Assembly: GCF_001625215.2 (NCBI RefSeq)
Contig: NC_030386.2
Coordinates: 39,063,296-39,127,295, forward strand
Reading direction: 5' to 3'
Length of the DNA stretch: 64,000 nt
DNA from: Daucus carota subsp. sativus
Taxonomy: Eukaryota > Streptophyta > Magnoliopsida > Apiales > Apiaceae
The translations under genes and the position numbers were made by a program. Of this stretch, positions 29,911 to 42,300 are shown in pieces (position 1 is the first letter of the stretch; every line of letters starts with the position of its first letter). The notes beneath the pieces are model-generated. The model made no database searches. It had not been told where the DNA came from and saw nothing but the letters and a program-made list of their open reading frames with translations.

Positions 29911-30744
29911 ATGAATTCCAAGTCCTCGTTTTCTCCCTCAAATCCAGTGGATTACACTTTTCGTCCTCATGGCCCCACTGAAGAAACTCGTCTCTATTCA
30001 TTCTCAAACACTAAACCTCCAATGTCGAATTCTGGAGTCGACACTGGTATTGCTAATATCTCAAACACTAAAAACACTAAACTTCCAATGTCGAACTCTG
30101 GAGTCGACACCGGTGTTGCTAGTATCTCAAACACTAAAAACACTAAACTTCCAATGTCGAACCCTGGAGTCGACACCGGTGTTGCTAGTATCTCAAACAC
30201 TAAAAACATTAAACTTCCAATGTCAAACCCTGGAGTCGACCCTAGTATTGCTAATACAAGCGCGGTTGGTGGCAGTGCCGTTGTTCGCCCTTCAGGCAGC
30301 AAGCCACGAGGACGCCCCCGTGGTGCGAAAAATAAGTCTCACAGAAATGTCATCAACACGGCTCCGCAAATAACATCTGTTGTTCTTGAAATCCACCCAG
30401 GGGTCGATATGGTTGCATGGCTGAAACAGTTCGCGCAGGCGAGGAACGCGTCTGTGAATGTGCTCAATGGCTCTGGAATGGTGTCACAGGTGGCTTATAG
30501 CCACGTGGCGTCGCCGCATCCGATAATGCTTTCGGAGACGCTCAACTTGGTTTCTCTTGCGGGCCTGGTGACTCCATCAGGAATTTGTTTGGGCTCTTTC
30601 GCTGCTACATTGAGCAGGTTGAATGGGAGCGTCTTTGGTGTGAGGGCTTTGAGTTTGGTTGCTATGGAGTCTGTGGTTTTGACTGTGCTTGTTTCTCAGA
30701 ACACCGAGGTCATTACCGCACCTTCACCGAATCATGGAAATTGA
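29911..30744 (+). CDS. Divergent AT-hook motif nuclear-localized (AHL-like) protein
   Basis: Single-exon gene, 277 aa from ATG 29911 (MNSKSSFSPSN). A longer frame from 29812 exists, but a TATA box lies between the two starts. AHL proteins bind the minor groove of AT-rich DNA through an AT hook and oligomerise through a PPC (DUF296) domain to control growth genes. The AT hook is at about residues 132-138 (PRGRPRG in KPRGRPRGAKNK). The PPC-like region covers about 150-265 (SVVLEIHPGVDMVAW, SVNVLNGSGMVSQVAY, LNLVSLAGLV, LSRLNGSVFGVRALS). The conserved GRFEIL segment is replaced by SETLNL. The N-terminal 30-115 holds four copies of a 22-residue repeat (SNTKNTKLPMSNSGVDTGVA type). It could be a lineage-specific paralogue. 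The frame is fully open. Confidence 0.82.
   Translation: MNSKSSFSPSNPVDYTFRPHGPTEETRLYSFSNTKPPMSNSGVDTGIANISNTKNTKLPMSNSGVDTGVASISNTKNTKLPMSNPGVDTGVASISNTKNIKLPMSNPGVDPSIANTSAVGGSAVVRPSGSKPRGRPRGAKNKSHRNVINTAPQITSVVLEIHPGVDMVAWLKQFAQARNASVNVLNGSGMVSQVAYSHVASPHPIMLSETLNLVSLAGLVTPSGICLGSFAATLSRLNGSVFGVRALSLVAMESVVLTVLVSQNTEVITAPSPNHGN
30000..30262 (+). repeat. 66-bp coding minisatellite in the AHL gene
   Basis: Four in-frame units of about 66 bp, each with AAACTTCCAATGTC and GGAGTCGACAC. The middle two are nearly identical and the outer two are more diverged, as after unequal crossing-over. Confidence 0.9.
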
Positions 30745-32009
30745 AGATTCGTTGCATCTCATTTATTATTTAATTTCCGTATTGAATCGTATTAGTATCC
30801 GCAATGCGGCCGGCTAGCTGTTGCAATTTCATTAATAAAAAAGAAGAAGAAAAAAGTTGAGAAAGTTTTGTTTTAAAGTTCTGAGATTCTAAATTTTATC
30901 TGATTCATGTTTTTCATTATAATATTTTGTTTTTATCTTTCTTTTTTTTTCTGTCGCTGTCAATCATTTTTTATGGTTATTCTAATGTTGAAATTGCGGA
31001 GTCGTTTTGAATTTTAATTAGTGGAAGATGCTCATCGTGATATCTAGTATATGATGTTGGAATATGTGAGAATTTGAATGAAATTATCTTCTTCGGACAA
31101 AAAAAAACAAAAATCATCCCAAATATTGGAAAGATATTGCAAAATATTTTTTTGTTTGGATCATGTCTATGGAGCTGCTGTCATAGGCCTCTAAATCTGA
31201 CTTTAAAGTTAAATAAATTATATGATACCATCTTAAAATTTCTAATTTTAATTAAAGTTGGATGAATATTTATTAATTGAATATTAAAAAGCCAAAATGT
31301 TATAAGTCATCTATCTCTTAACTTTTGTCGAGAATAAATTTGGGATAGAAAATTTTTGTTTCTAATTCTGTATATTTCTGTTTCTTTTTTAATCTTTTCT
31401 CAAATTCAAAAGAAAAGTTACGAGGAAAACATTTTAGGGTAATTCCAATGCTATCAATTCTCATTATTTTTCTTAAATATCTAATTATAATTTTTTTAAG
31501 TAGTTTGGAAATAAATAAAGTAATAAGATTTCTTTTTATTTGTATACAAAACATTTTTCGAAATATTTTTTCTCTTTCTTATCCTAAAAATCTTTATTAA
31601 AATGAAGTAATGCATTCAATTTTTTAAATTAAAATTATGTGCACATATCATGAGTGACGGACGAAAATAATAACTCGAACTATAATTTGGAAATTTAGGT
31701 TGGAAAATAATTTGAGATTGGCCACAATTTTATCCTAAATCGGGTCATTTTTGTGTTATTAAATTTACCACTCAAGCATCTCCAATAGCGTGGATATCGT
31801 GTTTGAATGGTATTAGTTATATTGATTGTCTTTAATTTAAAAAATAATATATTATTAATATTTTATATTAATAAAATAAAATAAATTATGTAATTTTAGA
31901 AAAAATCAATAAATCTCAAACTTTATTTTTGGTTTGAAAATTGAAACTAATAAATCCCAAATTTAAAACTTCTAACTTAATCATTCGACCCGTTCTACTT
32001 GGCATGAGC
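30745..32009. other. Intergenic between AHL and SnRK2, no gene seen
   Basis: AT-rich throughout. CATCTCCAATAG near 31786 resembles a MITE end but has no partner. No coding region recognised. Confidence 0.45.
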
Positions 32010-32102
32010 TAGAGCTGTAATTCGAGCTGACTGGACTCGACTCGAATAAATTTGACTCAAATTAGGCTTGATTTGTCCAGTTCGGCTCGAATTACAGCCC
32101 TA
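32010..32102. mobile_element. Very short inverted-repeat MITE
   Basis: 93 bp from TAGAGCTGTAATTCGAGC to GCTCGAATTACAGCCCTA: almost the whole element is an inverted repeat with GACTGGAC and GTCCAGTT inside. The TAG(A/G)GCTG ends resemble the hAT element at 28459. It lies about 230 bp before the SnRK2 start codon. Confidence 0.65.
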
Positions 32103-32254
32103 GTCGAGTTGTTTAAGATAGCTAAGTCAAAGGAACGAGTGACAAGTGTACAGTTGCATCTTCTGTCACACCCCACCTGTCCAAATCTTCAACACTCAGC
32201 TTTATCCCCGCGTGGAAAAATGACTCACTCTCTTTTCTTCACCATCTTTTTCAC

Positions 32255-32268
32255 ATTTATATATAATA
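32255..32268 (+). promoter_or_regulatory. Candidate TATA box of the SnRK2 gene
   Basis: The TTTATATATAAT stretch lies about 65-75 bp upstream of ATG 32332. Confidence 0.5.
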
Positions 32269-32331
32269 TATTTCTGTCTCTAGTTGTGTGTATACAAAGA
32301 CCTTGTGTATGTACTTGACAAATCAGTTGAA

Positions 32332-35192
32332 ATGGAGGGCTATGAAATTTTAAGAGATATTGGGTCCGGGAATTTCGGGGTGGCCAAGCTTGTCGTGCAT
32401 AAATGTAGCAGCGAGTTGTTTGCTGTTAAGTTCATTGAGAGAGGCAATAAGGTTTGATTTCTTGATTTTCTTTTTTGGGTAATTTTGATCAAGATTTCGA
32501 TAATAATTCTTTGTATTTGACAAGATTCGAAACCCCGGCTGATAGTTGAGAATTTAAAATATTTTTTTTTAATGTTGTGTATTAGTGTGTTCTTGAATTT
32601 TGCTGGTTTGAGAAGTGTTTGTGATTCTGAACTATTGCAGATTGATGAACATGTGCAGAGGGAAATCATGAATCATAGATCATTGAAGCATCCCAATATA
32701 ATTAGGTTCAAAGAGGTTTGTGTTTCGACTCCACATTGAAAATTGAATTTATGAAATAAAAGAAGAGTTGTCATCTTTTTGCTATATGATTAATTTGAAG
32801 TAGGTAATAATCTTGTTTTTGTAAATGTGATTGTAGTTGTACTTTTCGATTTAGGATTAGTAGTTCCCTTTTTTGTTTTTTTTTTGGATAATGAAATCGA
32901 AAGTTCCTAGTGAGTAGTCTAATTTACTCACTCTCACACTGCAGGTGCTATGCTTTGAGTAATATGTACTATGTAGTGTAGTTGTGTAACTCTACATGGT
33001 TTCGGTTTATAGAATTCCAAATTGTCGGTCCTTAATCAAAACTTCTAGGTCATCATTTCCACTGAGTGAAGGACTAGAAATCTAATTTAATACCTCGATA
33101 TAAAAAATGCCGAATGAATGCAGCTCCCTAGCCGAGCATGATATGCAGAATTTCTTATTTTCTTTTAATTGTTTACCCCCTTAAATATATGCACATTTGA
33201 CCACCTCTATTCGAAGTCTCCAAGTGTGGAGAGACATTTTAGTTTGAACTTAATCTGTAAAATATTAAAATTTTAAAAAAAGATTATGTATTATTATGTA
33301 TCAATATGAGGCTGAGGGATCAAGTCTGTCTAACAATGCAGCCTGGCAATGTGTATGATAACTTCAAAACTTAATTGAGTTCTTTTAATTAAGAAAAAAA
33401 TTCGTTGTCATGGTTTGAGTGGAAAAGCATAGTCTTCAATGTATTGAAATTGTTAAATCACATCACTTTGACACCTATCGAGGAATTAGGAGTGAGGGGA
33501 GATGGTTTCAGACTTTCAGTGTGTTGAAGTTCAAATGTTTTTCTTCGTTCTTTAGGTATTGTTAACACCAACCCATCTGGCTATGGTTATGGAGTATGCT
33601 GCAGGTGGGGAACTTTTTGAGAGGATTTGCAATACAGGAAGATGTATCGAGGATGAGGTAAGTGCGGACTTGTATCACCTTGTTTTCAAATATTAGCTAG
33701 TTATATATATGTGTGCTCATGGGTTGATGGTCTTGCACTCCAATGTTGAATCTCATATATAATGGCCCTTAGAGCTATATTCGAATATACTGAATATATG
33801 TCAGCTGCCAGGCCCAAGTTTCCTCTTCCTTCCATGGAAATGAACTTATTGTTCGACATTTATCCAGTAATTAGTTACATTGCATGCATTTAATTTTTTT
33901 TATTTTCTTATAATAACTAAAAAGTGGATTTTGTGTACTCATTTTTGCATATACTGTTATCTTTATAACCAGGCAAGGTTTTTCTTTCAACAACTGATAT
34001 CAGGAGTTAGCTATTGTCATTCAATGGTATGTATCTTGTCCTTCATTTTTGCTATCAGATCCGACTTTAAGAGTTTTAGTTTTAAAAGATCTATGATGTT
34101 TTACAGCACATCTGCCATAGAGATCTGAAGCTTGAAAATACACTATTAGATGGAAGTTCAGCGCCACGTGTCAAGATATGTGATTTTGGGTACTCAAAGG
34201 TACCAATTCTATAGATTACAGTGTGTTAAATACAGTTGTAAAAATGTTCTGTCTAATAAGTTCACTTTCCTCCGTCTCTTTTTTCTATCGGAGGATTTGC
34301 ATACTGCCAGTCATCAGTTTTTCATTCTCAACCGAAATCTACCGTGGGAACACCAGCTTATGTTGCGCCAGAGGTCCTGACCAGGAAAGCATATGACGGA
34401 AAGGTGATAATTTGTTTTTGTGATGATCTCCTAGGCGATCTACTCAATTTCGATTATAACCATATGTTCTATGTAATTATTGTGATAACAGATTTCAGAT
34501 GTTTGGTCTTGTGGAGTAACTTTATATGTGATGCTTGTTGGGACTTATCCCTTTGCGGATCCTAATGACCCAAATGACTTCAAAAAGACAATCGAGGTTA
34601 GTATATATGAAATTAATTTGCACACAGAAGGGAAATGGAAGCCAAATTTTAACTGCCTGTAATTAAAATGAGCGCTATAGGCCCTTTTGAATATATTTAT
34701 TATTGGCTTGTGACAGCGAATACTGAAAGCACAATTCTCGATCCCCAACTACATTCAGATTTCCATGGAATGTAGGCATCTACTATCTAAAATATTCGTC
34801 ACAAACCCTGAAAAGGTGATAATTATGTCCTGTATTGAGGTATTATATAATAATTTCACTCTTCTGGTACATGATCAATTCATCAGTTCAATTATATACT
34901 AATCTTCACTTTGCAGAGGATAACGATTTCGGAAATTAAAAACCATCCTTGGTTCACGAAGAACTTGCCTATGGAGCTTTTAGAAGGCGGAAGCTATCAA
35001 CGCCATGATGTAAATATCCCATCCCAAAGCATTGAAGATATATTATCGATACTGCATGAAGCGAGGACTATGCCTTCCGAGGCAACCATAGGTGGGAAAG
35101 AATCATTTGGAGGTAGTATGGACTTTGATTTCATGGATGATGCAGATGTTGAAGACATAGAAACTAGTGGTGAATACGTGTGCCCGCTGTGA
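32332..35192 (+). CDS. SnRK2: SnRK2 serine/threonine protein kinase (subclass II-like)
   Basis: Osmotic-stress/ABA-pathway kinase acting in cytosol and nucleus. Nine exons: 32332-32451, 32641-32715, 33556-33657, 33973-34026, 34107-34199, 34311-34403, 34492-34596, 34717-34815 and 34917-35192. All introns are phase 0; 338 aa. Visible motifs: P-loop GSGNFG (11-16), catalytic lysine K33 (FAVKFIERG), HRDLKLEN (121-128), DFGYSK from D143, activation segment [17 protein letters not shown] with the serine (S158) that matches the autophosphorylated site of OST1-type kinases, and APE. After the kinase domain comes the SnRK2 box ([13 protein letters not shown]), then a short acidic tail ([14 protein letters not shown]) ending SGEYVCPL. 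The moderate Asp/Glu patch and CPL end suggest subclass II rather than the strongly ABA-activated subclass III; this is inference. Confidence 0.95.
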
Positions 35193-35417
35193 AAGTACAT
35201 CACTTGTTCAGGATATCAAGCGGATTACTTCTTCAGAAACAGGTTACAATCCGTTAAACTGTAAACTAGAATATTGGAAAAGAGTCTGATGCTTTCAAGA
35301 TATCTTCAATCAGTAGTGTCACATGTAAAGCACGAGACTGAGACCACACATGTATGATGATGATCTTCTTGATGTAACTCGAATTCATGGCACAAAGTTA
35401 ACATCAACTGCAACACT

Positions 35418-35602
35418 TTGTAAATTTTTGCATTTGCTAATGGACACAGAAGAAAGAAATAAGAACTCAGCAAAACTGTTCTAGCCTGCTAGGTACTCTG
35501 AAGTCAGAAAAATGAAAGAACAAACAGAAATTTTCTAGCCAGCTAAACCACTCTGATGCAGACTTGAGACCTACCTCCGGCTGAACTTGTTCCATCATAT
35601 CT
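35418..35602 (-). pseudogene. Duplicated 3' end of the PHD-finger gene (C-terminal fragment)
   Basis: This stretch repeats, at about 800 bp distance, the last coding bases and 3' flank of the minus-strand PHD gene (36215-36390). Shared phrases are AAATTTTTGCATTTGCTAAT, TGTTCTAGCC, TCTAGCCAGCT and ACTCTGATGCAGA. The part matching the codons for [13 protein letters not shown] is mutated. It lies between the convergent 3' ends of SnRK2 and the PHD gene. Nothing else coding is seen in 35193-36332. Confidence 0.8.
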
Positions 35603-36332
35603 TATCAAATTTGGGGTGGATCTCTAGTATAAAATGTAAAGAACAGAATGGAGAAAGAAAGTGATGAAAATTATAACAAATTACGGAATTATCCATCACG
35701 TAGTCTGAATTGAATTCCATTCCTTCCAAATTCATTCATCCCAATCAAATACAGCTTACATAACTTTGATATCACGTGAATTATTCGGAAACAGCTTACA
35801 AGACCTCAAGATGAAAGCTTTCGAGAAACTGCGAATCAGACCCTTTTTTTCATGGTATCTTTGATCAGTTCATTTTCTTGAAAGCCAGGGTTTTTCACCC
35901 AAGTTATGACCATACACTTTAGTAATTTTGGTAATTGCTGCAATATTTTGTTTCAACAGAATCATAAATTTTGGCTTCACAAGATGTTTTAAAACAGCTC
36001 AGGGACAGAATCAGCATACGTTGATGATAATCTATGATAACTCACGATGCAAAAAGGTGTCCAACTAAATCCTTTACTAGAAATTCGACTAAAAAAGATC
36101 AAAATCCAAACATATCTTTTGGGATTTTAATAGAGCTAGGTGCCTGTGAAAGTCTAACATTGGAGCTTTTCGGCACGAAGACTATAACATAACTGCAACA
36201 CTTCCTAAATTTTTGCATTTGCTAATGTACATAAAAGAAACAATAGAACCCAACAAAATTGTTCTAGCCCGCTAAGTACTCTGAAGACGAAAAACAGATA
36301 GATAAACCAACTAAATTCTCTAGCCAGCTTAA

Positions 36333-39300
36333 CTACTCTGATGCAGAGACTTGAGCCCAACCCCCAGATGAACCTGTTCGCTCATACCATTGTATTGTCC
36401 CACCCTCGCTGGACATACTCTCCTCCCCACTACTGGAACTCGATTGCGAGCTATCTTCATCATAACTGACATCCTCAGCTTCCTTTTCTTTTCTCATAAT
36501 GTCCATATTCTTGAGACCTCTTCCTTGCAGTGCTAACCGTCTACGCCGCTTCCTCATTTTTCTTTTACCCTTTGGGAATTGGTCTTGGCATGATTCTGAA
36601 ACATTTTTACAATCTCCAACCTCTGTACTCTTTTTGTTGCTATCCTTATCCTCGGAACTTAGAGCCTCAGCATTATACATGCGTCGCTTCCTTCCAGCAT
36701 TTGACTAGTGCAATAATTCAAAATCAAGTCAGCATACTGTATACAAATTGACTGAATAAAGACAATTACAAGGAGCATGTTAAATGAGAATACAAACAAA
36801 AAGTAATGATGCTATGAAGCAATCTAGGGCTGTGTTCACTTAGATGGAATGGAAGGAGAGAAGAATGGAATGAAAAAGTATATAGATGTTTTATGAAGAA
36901 AGAAGAAAGTATGAGATAAAAGTGACTAAATATGAATGAGTTTAAATTTCTTGTGATAAAGATTGTAACGAATCATGATGTTGAAATAAGAATTCCTTCC
37001 AAAACATGTGGATTAGAAATCTAGTTAAAATAGTAGGAATGGAATGATTGAAGGGATGAAAATTATAGGCATTTTCTTTAATCAACCCCATGTTGGAGTA
37101 AAAAATTCATTCCATTCTCCCTCCATTCCATTCCATCCAAGTGAAGACAACCTTAGTATATAGTGGTTACTCCGATATCTCTTCTTAGGGGCTTCATTAA
37201 AATAAATAAATAAAAACGCTTGATACTATTGATTGGTATTCAAAAAAAGCGAAACAGCAAATAGTATTCCTGCTGATCTAAGCAAAAGCAGATATAATTG
37301 CTGAAGATTTCAATAACATACCTTGGGACCACGATCAACAAGCTGAGCCCACTCTCTTCTGCTCCTCAGGCAATCAAGAACAGCCTGTGAGTGACTTGAA
37401 TATGCATAACGCTCCCCATTATTCTTCCTCAAGTATGGCCAGTGCTGCATAAGAGAATCAGAAAGTTGTGACTTTGTATTTATTTCACTTTTTAATGTGA
37501 AACAAGACACTTACACATACCGGTAAAACAGCATCACAAAGCTCCTTATAGGTCATGCGCTTTGTTATAATCTCTGAGAGTAATCCTGTAGACAAGGATT
37601 TATGCATGAGCAGATGATGAAGAGAATATCATAGATTATATTTATTATCATAATTATTTAGTGTTCTTATTTGAATGCAACGCAATAACCTGGTAACGTC
37701 CGACGGGTGACAATGATGTCAGAGCCAGTGCCATTATCAGAGGTTTGAGCTGACTTAGATCTGGAAGACACATATCTTTTGTTAGCTGCAGGAGGATTAC
37801 TCTTGTTAGCAGATTGTAAACCTGGTGCTGACCCACAGTCCACTTCCCTCCGGGTAGCAGAAACTGCTGTGCGATCCGAGTCATTGGTCCTCTGATAATT
37901 TTGAGTGCCCTCTTCTGCTATACTCTTTCCTTTTCTTTTAAAAACCTTTGTTTTAAAACGACAAGAGTTACTGTCACTTAGTCAAGCACCTAGTATAAGC
38001 ACAAATATGATCATGTGAAAAATTGAAACTGCTTTGTTTAATACTTGTTCCATTATGCCTTTTTTTGGTTAAGGTCATTGACAGAAAATTAAACACACGT
38101 GTCAGTTTGTCATATGCATACCTACACTAGGCCTAATCCTCGACCTCTTGTTACCAAGAGAAGAGGGACAATCACTAGGTTACGAAGTACGAAGATGTAC
38201 CCTTGGCAATGTAAGGCATTACCTAAACAAGATTAATTTTATAAATCAAGAAATATAAAATAAAAAAAATATGGGCTGATTTGTATTTTAACAAATAATT
38301 CCAAATTAATATCCAAAATAACCATATTTTACACCTCAACGGGTATGGCAAAAAGTCCAAAGCAATTAAAATGGAACAAAGGGATTACATAAAAAAAAAT
38401 TAGCCAAGGTCTAGAACTTAACTATTGTACGAGCATTCCCAAAACTGATGAAGCATGGAAAGAACATGCTTATTCTATAATAGAGCCTTATCCATGGAAA
38501 AGATAGGCTATATAAAAACACTTTCAGATCAGAAAATATGTATTAGAGTATTTCTTATAGCTTATAATTTATGTAAATTGGTGTAAAAATTTTATCAATT
38601 CCATGGCCCAATTTGAATATTATACATGATTCGATTTGGGCCTCAATTTAACACCTTGGGGTTTTCAGAGAGGTGATTATTAGAGCCCGCATTTAGAGAG
38701 GTCTCAAGTTTAAGACCTCACGCCCTCAATTTATCAAAAAGGAAAAAGAATCAGAGCACTGCCAGCTCAATTTAGATTCTATGCAAACAAATTCACATCA
38801 ACCATGAAACAAGCACCTTACCAAGAATCAAATGGATATTTGGTATTGCTTAAGCACAAGAATAAAAGGACATGCAGTGGATGATATCAGTATATCTGAA
38901 ATTCACAAGTAACACGTGCAACTTACTGGTCCGTGGTCTTTTCCCGCAGAACTAGATGGAGACTGTTTCATAAGCATGTTCGCACCAGTCGGAGAAGCTA
39001 ACTGAGGTAAACTACCAGCATGCCGCATTCGTGGCACCCGAGGAACTCTTGAAGATCTGTTAAGTTTTTGATGCAATAACAATGCATACTGCAAAAGATG
39101 AACCAGAAATCAGCAACACATGAACAGATAAGCTTGAAGAAAATGACAACAATATGCCAGCCCGACTCAAACCTCTGCATCACTTATTGTTGCAGGAGCG
39201 TTTGGAGCTCCGGAGTGAGGCTTTAGTAGGGTGTGGTCGACCTTCGATAATTGTTGGCAATTTAAATGATTAACAGTTTCACTTCTCTGCATCAACCCAG

Positions 39301-42300
39301 AACCTGTAGTTGTATTATTACCTACATAAGAAGCTATCTTAGGTTGTTGCAGGTAACCAGCAGATTCACTGGACATGGGAGTGCTTCTATTGACACATCT
39401 TTCTTTGTCCCTCTGGTTATCAAGATCTATAACATCCTGACAAAACAATAAGATACTGTCATTCCAACTGAATGCAATGTTATGTACACTAGCAAGTAAT
39501 TTAATCCATCAAATCAAGAATACAGAGCTATGCATTGAGCTTAAAACTAGGTGCACGTGAGGAAAACTAAAAACTGAATAGTTGACATGCATACATTGAC
39601 TGCACATGTATCTTGCAAGAATTAGAAACATGTTAGCTGGTCAGAGCTTTAGTGTCTGGGACAAGTTAAAAATACCAACTGTGTTACTAAAATTAACAAG
39701 TAGAAACTTCTTCAAGGGACACGGTAACATTGCCAGTATTTAACAATTCAACCAATCAGCCATGAAGCCTTTAGCAAGGGGAAAATTTATGAGAACTATT
39801 ACTGGATTTATTATTATAAGATGTTGCACGCCTCTACATGTGCTTGAAGAAGCCATAAACTTATTTCACTTGACCTCTTCGCAATGAGTTACTGATCTCC
39901 CATCATCACTTTACTTATTATTAAGAATAATTTTCCAATCATGATTTTTTTAAACAGAAAATATAAACCAACTGCCGAAGTAAGTTATTGATTACTTGAA
40001 AAGATTTTACACAAGAGGGAAATCAACAAGCCATGCAGAATAACTATATATGTATGGAGCGAAAGTAAATTTTATTGTATAATGCAGCTAATTAAGTTTA
40101 GTTGATAAATATAAAGATATCATATTAATTCAAAAGCCATACCTTGTCATCAAGAGATATTCATCAATAATATGTTATTCAGGATCTAAGCTTACAATAT
40201 TTCTGATAGATCAAAACCTTGGGAAAAATAAAACAAAATCACTTCTAAAACAAGCAGCAGCAAGAATTTAACCTACCAGATGTTCACTATTATAAGTAAT
40301 ACATACATGTTTAGTTGACTCAGAACCAGGACAAAACAATCAATATCAACAAATATAATGTGGCCCCTTACAAATCAATCCAATCTAATTTCTAACTTTT
40401 TTGAGTTATGAAAGAAGAAATTAAAAAATATAAGAATAGCTGAAAGGCAGGCAGTTTTAAAGGAATCCAATTCTTATTTACAAATTTGATACATTCAACA
40501 TTCAAGGAATTCAATTCTTATTTTCCAAGTTAGAACTAATCGGTTAGCATCTTTCACTTACTGAAGCATCCATTTCAAAGCATTCCTATTCCTGAGTGCG
40601 GGTTTGGTGATATAAGTCATGTCGGATGAGCAAGCGATCACTAACTAACTAAAAAGGAGGAACTTTTAAAATGACAACGTAAACTTCCTTTCTGATTTCA
40701 AATTTATATATAAGGTAATTATAGAAAGATAATTAATTCATAAATTTATATAGATCGAGAAGATGATTATTATTTTTTATCAAGTAACTAGTTAACTATT
40801 TAGCTTTCGTTAAAAACTCTCCACAATAATTACTATCCTTACGAATGAAGATGTCTGTAATGTATGCCTAACAAGTTAAGGCATAACTCTACATAAAAAA
40901 AAACAATTCACAAATAAGTACAATATATTCTATATAATAATCAATTCACGAATATTAGTTGTACAATTTTTGAGGTTAAATTACTCTAGACGGAAAAGGT
41001 GACAGTTTTCTTAAGAGTTAATAAATTCATTACTGCCGATCTACTAGATGTATCCGTAATATATTTAAGATTTTATGATTTTCGATAAGGTTGTTGTAAA
41101 ATTTTTCATAACCGGCCGTTCCAAGACGTGCCAGACTGATATTTACCTTTTATAACGGTATGGATAGGTTATGGTTTCTCTTTTTTTTCGAAACTTAATT
41201 ATAATGGTTTGGACTTGCCTTTTGTGCCAACCGATATAGTCGAACTATCAAAATGGATGACAAAACTGCTCGGATCCAAATTACCCAAATATAATACAAT
41301 ATTTATATAATATATAAAGGGGCCTAAATTAATATTCACCTTTATATCATAGGTCTATGTGTTATATATATAGTTATAAACATATAAAGTGGACTTAGTT
41401 TTCCAAATTATTTGCAAGTATATGTTATTTTTTTAACAGTTTAAAACTAAAACCAAAACCGCCCGAACCAAATCATTATAATTTGGGTGGTTCGCTTTTG
41501 TACTAACTGTTACGGTTATTGGTCTTGGTTGGTCGAATTAGAAAACCAAAATTTTTGGTTTGGATGGTTTTCTCTTTGAAACCAAACACGATCAAAACGT
41601 CCACTACTCACCCTCAATTTTCGAGGTTAAATTACTCTCATATGGAAAATATGAGTGTAATCTTAATACTTAATGGATTCGACACTTCTAATCTATTAAG
41701 TAATTATCTATACTCTTAATTTTTTTTTAAATTTATATTCATTTTTTTTTGAATTTTGTATTCATGCATTATCGAATTAAGTTTATACTTCGACTATCTT
41801 GTGCTAGAACTTTGGGTCGTATACATAAAAGTACTATACATGCTTTTTTTTAAAAGATTGGGCTCGGGTTTATTGGAAGAAATCTTTACGGCGGAAGAGC
41901 AAGTCTTTTCTATTTGACCTTTCGAAGAGCTTCTTCCACTTCTCGAATGATAAGGCGGACTTGGTACTCAGAATCATTTATATCAATGATTTGCACAAAC
42001 ATGAAGAATGATTCATTAGGAAATCCTATGAATTGTGGCTAAATATGTAAGTAGTGAGGAGATAACATATTTTTTATTGAAATGTTCCAATGTTCTACAT
42101 TAGAAAGATAATTGACCATTGAAAGGAAGGTGAATACTTACTATTTTACTTAGTAATTGAATGTTTATTCAACTATGTTTTTAAGTGTGTTGCTTTGTAT
42201 ATTAGCTTATTTGTCCCACTAAAATTATTTATCATATAGTTCTTGTAGTTCTTTCCGCATGGTGAAATTCAACGAAGATCTCTTATATGTGTATATCTTA

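Noticed and set aside
30969..31265. Short frames downstream of the AHL gene
   Set aside because: AT-rich chance frames without homology or regulatory context.
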